Origin: Mycoplasmatota bacterium
GTDB taxonomy: Bacteria; Bacillota_I; Bacilli_A; RF39; UBA660
Assembly (NCBI GenBank): GCA_022771205.1
Contig: JALFCF010000006.1
Span: forward strand, 62,001 to 126,000
DNA length: 64,000 nt
Direction of reading: 5' to 3'
Shown: positions 59,668 through 64,000 of the stretch, in pieces
How positions within the stretch are numbered: position 1 is the first letter of the stretch
Layout: each line of letters opens with the position of its first letter
Made by a program: the position numbers and the translations under genes
Notes under the pieces: model-generated
The model's input: only the letters and a program-made list of their open reading frames with translations
Told to the model about the DNA's origin: nothing
Databases searched by the model: none

Positions 59668-60180
59668 TTAACGCTTATTACCAAATCTAGAAATAGGTAG
59701 AATTGTAAGTGATGTTTTTCCTATAATCTCATCACGAGAAATAGGTCCAAAAATACGACTATCAGTAGAATTAGTTCTATTATCACCCATAATAAAATAT
59801 TCATCTTCACCTAAAGTTGTAGAAAAATCCATAGTTTCCATATGTTTAAAATCTTCTTTTACATATTTACCATCAATATAAAGTTTATTGTCTTTATATT
59901 CAATCTTCTCTCCAGGAAGACCAATAATTCTTTTTATCAAATATTCATTTTCTTCTTTAACAACAACAATATCAAATCTTACAATATCACTAAATCCATA
60001 ACTAATTTCATTAAGTATCATGATGTCTTTATCATTTAACGTTGGATTCATAGACGCTCCATTTACTCGAATTGGAGAAACTACAAACATCTTAACGAAC
60101 ACAACTACTAATATAATAATAAAATAAGGCAAAAATTCTTTTACATAACTTTTTTTTAATAACTCATTTTTCTCATTCAT
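59668..60180 (-). CDS. lepB: Signal peptidase I
   Basis: 170 residues. One N-terminal membrane helix (about 17-38), catalytic Ser in VNGASMNPTL, catalytic Lys in YLIKRIIGLPGE, and the conserved FIMGDNRTNSTDSR. It removes signal peptides on the outer face of the membrane. Start 60180 has AAGGTG upstream. Confidence 0.94.
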   Translation of the reverse strand: MNEKNELLKKSYVKEFLPYFIIILVVVFVKMFVVSPIRVNGASMNPTLNDKDIMILNEISYGFSDIVRFDIVVVKEENEYLIKRIIGLPGEKIEYKDNKLYIDGKYVKEDFKHMETMDFSTTLGEDEYFIMGDNRTNSTDSRIFGPISRDEIIGKTSLTILPISRFGNKR

Positions 60181-60235
60181 AATTAACACCTTACCTTCTA
60201 TATTATTCTATCACTATTTTTTTATTCTTAAAAGA

Positions 60236-60260
60236 AAAATAAGGGGAAACCCCTTATTTT
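60236..60260 (-). terminator. Terminator of rplS
   Basis: Perfect 11-bp stem AAAATAAGGGG / CCCCTTATTTT with a 3-base loop and T run. Confidence 0.9.
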
Positions 60261-60604
60261 TATTGTTGTCCTCTTTCTTTGATACGGTATCCACCAACCA
60301 TACCTCTCAAGAATGTAAGTTTAGCACGTCTTACCTTACCTTTACGTACTACTGTAATTCCAGCAATCTTTGGTGAATGAATTGGGAAAGTTCTTTCAAC
60401 TCCAACTCCACTACTCATTTTACGAACTGTAAATGTTTCAGAAACACTTCCTCCACGACGAGCTACTACAGTTCCTTCGAATGCTTGAATACGTTCTCTC
60501 TTACCTTCAATAATCTTAACGTCAACTCTTACAGTATCTCCAACACGGAATTCTGGAACGTTAGGATTAAGTTGTTTTTGGTTAATTTTGTCAATAACGT
60601 TCAT
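60260..60604 (-). CDS. rplS: 50S ribosomal protein L19
   Basis: 114 residues with the full L19 sequence: [54 protein letters not shown] and [19 protein letters not shown]. Lies at the subunit interface. AGAGGAG precedes the ATG. Single-gene unit between lepB and queA. Confidence 0.98.
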   Translation of the reverse strand: MNVIDKINQKQLNPNVPEFRVGDTVRVDVKIIEGKRERIQAFEGTVVARRGGSVSETFTVRKMSSGVGVERTFPIHSPKIAGITVVRKGKVRRAKLTFLRGMVGGYRIKERGQQ

Positions 60605-60678
60605 ATAAGTTCTCCTCTCTAAATATATATTTCACAAATGATCATATTCAAGTTAAACAGCGGATCATCGCTTAGACG
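60605..60678 (-). promoter_or_regulatory. L19 leader
   Basis: The 75-base 5' leader of rplS includes AAGCGATGATCCGCT and, further on, ATGATCATTTGTGA, which can form a structured region before the ribosome binding site. It corresponds to the Firmicute L19 leader class, thought to mediate autoregulation by L19. Assignment is by position and the central sequence block. Confidence 0.55.
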
Positions 60679-60684
60679 TTTACA

Positions 60685-60713
60685 ATTATAACATAACAAA
60701 TCTAAAATAGCAA
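60685..60713 (-). promoter_or_regulatory. rplS promoter
   Basis: Minus-strand TTGCTA, 17 bp, TATAAT. The same TTGCTA-17-TATAAT form drives ruvAB. Confidence 0.7.
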
Positions 60714-60732
60714 ATATTATTTATTATTTTTT

Positions 60733-61758
60733 CTATTTAATAAACATTGCATCTCCAAAAGAGAAAAAGCGATATTTTTCTTCTACTGCTGTTTTATAAG
60801 CATGTAAAATATTTTCTCTTCCCGCAAGAGCAGATACTAACATAACCAAAGTAGATTTAGGTAAATGGAAGTTAGTAATTAAACAATCAATAGCTTTAAA
60901 TTTATATCCTGGATATATAAAAATATTAGTCCAACCACTACATTCACGAAACTCTGGATATAAATTCATAATAGTCTCTAATGTTCTAGTACTAGTAGTA
61001 CCAACACTAATAATTCGCTTACCTTGTTTTCTAGTTTCATTTAAAAGTTCAGCAACTTCTCTTGTCATTTGATAAAATTCACTGTGCATTTCATGTTCTT
61101 CCACTGTATCAACACTAACTGGTCGAAAAGTACCTAAACCAACATGAAGCGTAATATAAGCAATATTAACACCTTTATCTTCTATTTCTTTTAACAACTC
61201 CTTAGTAAAATGAAGTCCAGCTGTAGGTGCAGCTGCACTACCAACTTCTCTAGCATAAACAGTTTGATATCTAGACTGATCTTCCAACTGTTCATGAATA
61301 TAAGGAGGAAGTGGCATTGTACCCAAATCTTCTAATACTTCTAAAAAAATACCTTCATATGAAAAGTCAAAATGACGAATTCCTTCTTCCCCTACATAAA
61401 CACATGTAGCTTTTAATTTTCCATCACCAAAAACTACAACGGTACCTTCTTTAATACGACGAGCAGGTTTTACCAAACACTCCCATGTATCACCATCAGT
61501 ATTTTTTAATAATAATACCTCAATAGCTGCTTTGGTATCTTCTTTTTCGCCATAAAGTCTAGCTGGAAGAACTTTTGTATCATTTAAAACTAAAGTATCA
61601 CCAGGTTCTAAATAAGAAATAATATCTTTAAAATGCTTATGCTCAATTTCACCTGTATTTTTATTCAAAACCATCAATCTTGACTCATCTCGTTTTTTTA
61701 ATGGCGTTTGAGCAATCAATTCTTCCGGTAAATCATAATTAAATTCTTCTACTGTCAT
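60733..61758 (-). CDS. queA: S-adenosylmethionine:tRNA ribosyltransferase-isomerase QueA
   Basis: Transfers and isomerises the ribosyl part of SAM onto preQ1 in tRNA, forming epoxyqueuosine. 341 residues with the family's [11 protein letters not shown] start, [22 protein letters not shown] and [19 protein letters not shown] precedes the ATG. It overlaps the upstream unknown gene by 20 bp and belongs to the ruvA-ruvB-(unknown)-queA run. tgt, commonly next to it, is not downstream here. Confidence 0.96.
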   Translation of the reverse strand: MTVEEFNYDLPEELIAQTPLKKRDESRLMVLNKNTGEIEHKHFKDIISYLEPGDTLVLNDTKVLPARLYGEKEDTKAAIEVLLLKNTDGDTWECLVKPARRIKEGTVVVFGDGKLKATCVYVGEEGIRHFDFSYEGIFLEVLEDLGTMPLPPYIHEQLEDQSRYQTVYAREVGSAAAPTAGLHFTKELLKEIEDKGVNIAYITLHVGLGTFRPVSVDTVEEHEMHSEFYQMTREVAELLNETRKQGKRIISVGTTSTRTLETIMNLYPEFRECSGWTNIFIYPGYKFKAIDCLITNFHLPKSTLVMLVSALAGRENILHAYKTAVEEKYRFFSFGDAMFIK

Positions 61759-62329
61759 CCGACTCCATCTCCTTTATTATTTTTTTCTGAATTTGAGAAG
61801 ACTCTAAAATCAACTTATCAACATCTTCCATTCTTAACTTATTTTCTAAATATTCCCTATCATCTTCACTAGATAAATAATAATCATACCAGAAAAGCAC
61901 ATCATCCTTACTAAGGATATCACTTGTTTTACTGTTAATCAAAGACAATACATTCTGAGGAAAACGTACTAACATTTCTGAATAACTATCAATAGGTTCA
62001 ATAGAAGAATATTTTGCTAAAAGAGACAGTTCTCCATTAGTATAATTTAAAATTCTATCATAAAAAGAACAATAGTATGTAGCAGCAGACAGTATAATAG
62101 ACATCTTATGTCTTAAAAAGCGATTACTTCCATAAGGAGAATATTCTCTGTCTACATAATGCACAAATTGCATAAATGGTTTCTGCTTTTCCTCATCTAA
62201 ACCAGATAAACCTTGAAAATGTTGGTGTAAAGTTTCATGCTGGGAAAAAGATAGTCTATCAATATTTTCAAAAATAATATTATAAACATCTAAAACATTG
62301 TTCGCTTTATGAAAAATAAGTCCTCTCAT
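61739..62329 (-). CDS. Unknown protein between ruvB and queA
   Basis: 196 residues, soluble, helical. Features: [45 protein letters not shown]. No family recognised. AGGTGAA lies before the ATG. Translationally linked to queA by overlap. Confidence 0.6.
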   Translation of the reverse strand: MRGLIFHKANNVLDVYNIIFENIDRLSFSQHETLHQHFQGLSGLDEEKQKPFMQFVHYVDREYSPYGSNRFLRHKMSIILSAATYYCSFYDRILNYTNGELSLLAKYSSIEPIDSYSEMLVRFPQNVLSLINSKTSDILSKDDVLFWYDYYLSSEDDREYLENKLRMEDVDKLILESSQIQKKIIKEMESDDSRRI

Positions 62330-62342
62330 AAAATTTCACCTA

Positions 62343-63341
62343 CTAATTTTTATCAATGCCTAATACTTCATAAGCCTTATCAGTAGCAATTCTTCCACGA
62401 CTAGTTCTTTTCAATAAACCAGTCTGCAATAAATATGGTTCATAAACATCTTCAATAGTAGTAACTTCTTCACCTATAGAACTACTGAGAGCTTCAATTC
62501 CAACAGGGCCACCACCAAACTTTTCAATAATGGCAAGCAATAATTCATGGTCAGTATTATCAAGTCCCATTTTATCAACTTTTAATCGTTCTAAAGCATC
62601 TTCTGTAATAGACAAATCTACAACACCATTTCCTTTAACTAAAGCAAAATCTCTTACCCTTTTAAATAATCTATTAGCAATTCTAGGTGTACCTCTGCTT
62701 CTTTTAGCAAGTTCTACTGCTGCACCATCATCTATCTCTACCCCAAGTACTCTAGCAGTCCTTTTAATAATATCCGTAAGCTCTTGAACAGTATAAAACT
62801 GTAATTTAGAAGTAATACCAAAACGATCACGAAGAGGAGCTGATAAATCACCAGCTCTAGTTGTCGCACCAACTAATGTAAATGGAGGTAAATCAATTTT
62901 AATATTACGACTATTTCCTTCACTTCCAACAATAATATCTAACGAAAAATCTTCCATCGCTGGATATAATATTTCTTCAATATATCTAGGCATACGATGA
63001 ATTTCATCAACAAACAATACATCTCCAGGCTCCAAAGAAGAAAGAATTGCAGCTAAATCACCACTTTTCTCAATACTAGGACCACTCGCAGTTTTAATAT
63101 TAGTGCCAAGTTCATGAGCAATAATAAAAGCGAGAGTAGTCTTACCTAGACCAGGAGGGCCATATAAAAGTACATGATCTAAAGGTTCATTTCTCATCTT
63201 AGCAGCTTCAACAAAGACTCTAATATTCTCTTTAACATCTTCTTGCCCAATATACTCATCAATACTTTCTGGACGAATAGTATTATCCATCAATTGATCA
63301 TCTTCCAAATGATAATTAGTAATAACACTTTCTTCTGTCAT
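62343..63341 (-). CDS. ruvB: Holliday junction DNA helicase RuvB
   Basis: AAA+ motor of branch migration, 332 residues. Walker [10 protein letters not shown], Walker B LFVDEIHR, sensor 1 [11 protein letters not shown], arginine finger region APLRDRFGI, and the C-terminal winged helix ([17 protein letters not shown]). GGAAGGAG precedes the ATG. Next to ruvA on the same strand. Confidence 0.98.
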   Translation of the reverse strand: MTEESVITNYHLEDDQLMDNTIRPESIDEYIGQEDVKENIRVFVEAAKMRNEPLDHVLLYGPPGLGKTTLAFIIAHELGTNIKTASGPSIEKSGDLAAILSSLEPGDVLFVDEIHRMPRYIEEILYPAMEDFSLDIIVGSEGNSRNIKIDLPPFTLVGATTRAGDLSAPLRDRFGITSKLQFYTVQELTDIIKRTARVLGVEIDDGAAVELAKRSRGTPRIANRLFKRVRDFALVKGNGVVDLSITEDALERLKVDKMGLDNTDHELLLAIIEKFGGGPVGIEALSSSIGEEVTTIEDVYEPYLLQTGLLKRTSRGRIATDKAYEVLGIDKN

Positions 63342-63361
63342 ACTTCAACTCTCCTTCCCTT

Positions 63362-63925
63362 TTATCGTAATAATAATTTTAAAGCCTCTTTAATTTGTTC
63401 TTCGATAGATTTACTATCATCTATATGACCAATAACCTTCTTAATTTCTTTATCCTTATATCCTAAAGCAATTAAAGCTTCTTGTAATTCTTCTTGCGTT
63501 TCAACAACATCATCAGTAATACCAGTACCAATAAACTCTAGTTTACCCTTCAAATCCAAAATAATCTGTCTAGCCAATTTTTCTCCAATTTTAGGGAATT
63601 TTTTTAGATATAAAATATTTTCTCTTTCAATAGCATCCATAATTCCTTCAATTGATCCAACAGCTAAAATAGGAAGAGCCATACGACATCCCAATCCCTT
63701 AACACTAATAAGTTTTAAAAACAACTCTTTTTCTTCTCTTGTCTTAAATCCAAATAAAGCTTCTTCATCTTCCTTAACTTGTTGATAAACAAAAACTTTA
63801 TAATCTTTACTAACTTCAAAAGCATAAGGATTAGGTACATAAATCAAATACCCAATTCCATTATTATCAACTACAATAGAATTATACTTTAATTCAACTA
63901 CAGTTCCTTTTATATAATCATACAT
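63362..63925 (-). CDS. ruvA: Holliday junction DNA helicase subunit RuvA
   Basis: 187 residues: N-terminal OB-fold (MYDYIKGTVVELKYNSIVVD), two helix-hairpin-helix units (LLSVKGLGCRMALPIL type; FPKIGEKLARQIILDLKGK) and the C-terminal domain that contacts RuvB. Tetramers bind Holliday junctions and load RuvB. 20 bp upstream of ruvB. Confidence 0.95.
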   Translation of the reverse strand: MYDYIKGTVVELKYNSIVVDNNGIGYLIYVPNPYAFEVSKDYKVFVYQQVKEDEEALFGFKTREEKELFLKLISVKGLGCRMALPILAVGSIEGIMDAIERENILYLKKFPKIGEKLARQIILDLKGKLEFIGTGITDDVVETQEELQEALIALGYKDKEIKKVIGHIDDSKSIEEQIKEALKLLLR

Positions 63926-63946
63926 TATTCTTCAACTCCAAAACTA

Positions 63947-63975
63947 ATTATATAACAAAACAAAAAATCTAGCAA
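63947..63975 (-). promoter_or_regulatory. ruvAB promoter
   Basis: Minus-strand TTGCTA, 17 bp, TATAAT, ending 22 bp before ruvA. No LexA box overlaps it. Confidence 0.6.
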
Positions 63976-64000
63976 TCGAACACCAAAATAAAAGCAACAT

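Noticed and set aside
63960-63990. LexA box upstream of ruvA
   Set aside because: Only a CGAAC half-site is present (at about 63978); the second half has no match.
1-64000. CRISPR arrays, tRNA or rRNA genes, IS elements
   Set aside because: No regular short repeat-spacer pattern, cloverleaf-like gene, rRNA stretch or transposase was seen.

Overview
The window reads as a chromosomal segment of a low-GC (visibly AT-rich), Gram-positive-type Firmicute of the Bacilli, probably from an uncultured, gut-type lineage near the Erysipelotrichia/Mollicutes boundary. Reasons: a division and cell wall (dcw) cluster with FtsA/FtsZ/DivIB, a MurE whose substrate loop is of the meso-DAP type, TmcAL (YlbM), ComN, RbgA, an aspS-6S RNA-tcdA arrangement like that of Bacillus, a T-box in front of hisS-aspS, and a Bacillus-type LexA box. 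The code is the standard one: TGA ends relA, the CYTH gene and the GNAT gene where the stop overlaps the next gene's start or ribosome binding site. Placement below class is not possible from this window alone.

Layout. 1-12.6 kb: edge of a VanW-type gene, murE, a divergent arginase-family gene, then the dcw block murG-murB-divIB-(three tandem GT-C-like membrane proteins)-ftsA-ftsZ on the minus strand. 12.7-15 kb: tmcAL-gmk-small membrane protein on the plus strand. 15-24 kb: pyk, mutM-polA, an SOS-controlled 58-residue membrane protein divergent from lexA, a zinc-ribbon membrane protein, tcdA, and 6S RNA. 24-43 kb: aspS and hisS under a T-box, an AI-2E transporter, dtd, relA, secDF, comN, a broken ADP-ribosyltransferase-like gene, xerC, topA, an NTase-RNase HII fusion, rbgA and a CYTH protein.

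43.6-54 kb is the accessory region. Its first part (43.6-48.4 kb) carries single accessory genes (Bro-N, 5'-nucleotidase-like HAD, SUFU, a frameshifted DinD, an unknown) on one strand. The units are separated by a repeated arrangement: a tiny ORF ending near Ile-Asn-Trp, a diverged ~154-bp element flanked by short direct repeats that differ from copy to copy, and then the gene's ribosome binding site. I know of no described system with this design, and it is the best candidate here for something new. The second part (48.5-54 kb) holds a YgjV-like protein, two paralogous proteins resembling ADP-ribosyl/phosphotransferases, a queuosine-salvage hydrolase (Qng1/DUF2419), an alkyltransferase-like protein, a frameshifted maltose O-acetyltransferase and unknowns.

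54-64 kb returns to core functions: an Orn/Lys/Arg decarboxylase-family enzyme, the SCIFF ranthipeptide precursor and its radical-SAM maturase separated by an attenuating hairpin, small enzymes (Nudix, transglutaminase-like, nucleotidyltransferase, GNAT), lepB, rplS with its leader, queA, an unknown, ruvB and ruvA. The core genes serve wall synthesis and division, DNA repair and recombination (polA, mutM, lexA, ruvAB, topA, rnhB), tRNA charging and modification (hisS, aspS, tmcAL, tcdA, dtd, queA) and secretion (secDF, lepB). The SOS box, T-box, L19 leader and 6S RNA give a readable layer of regulation.
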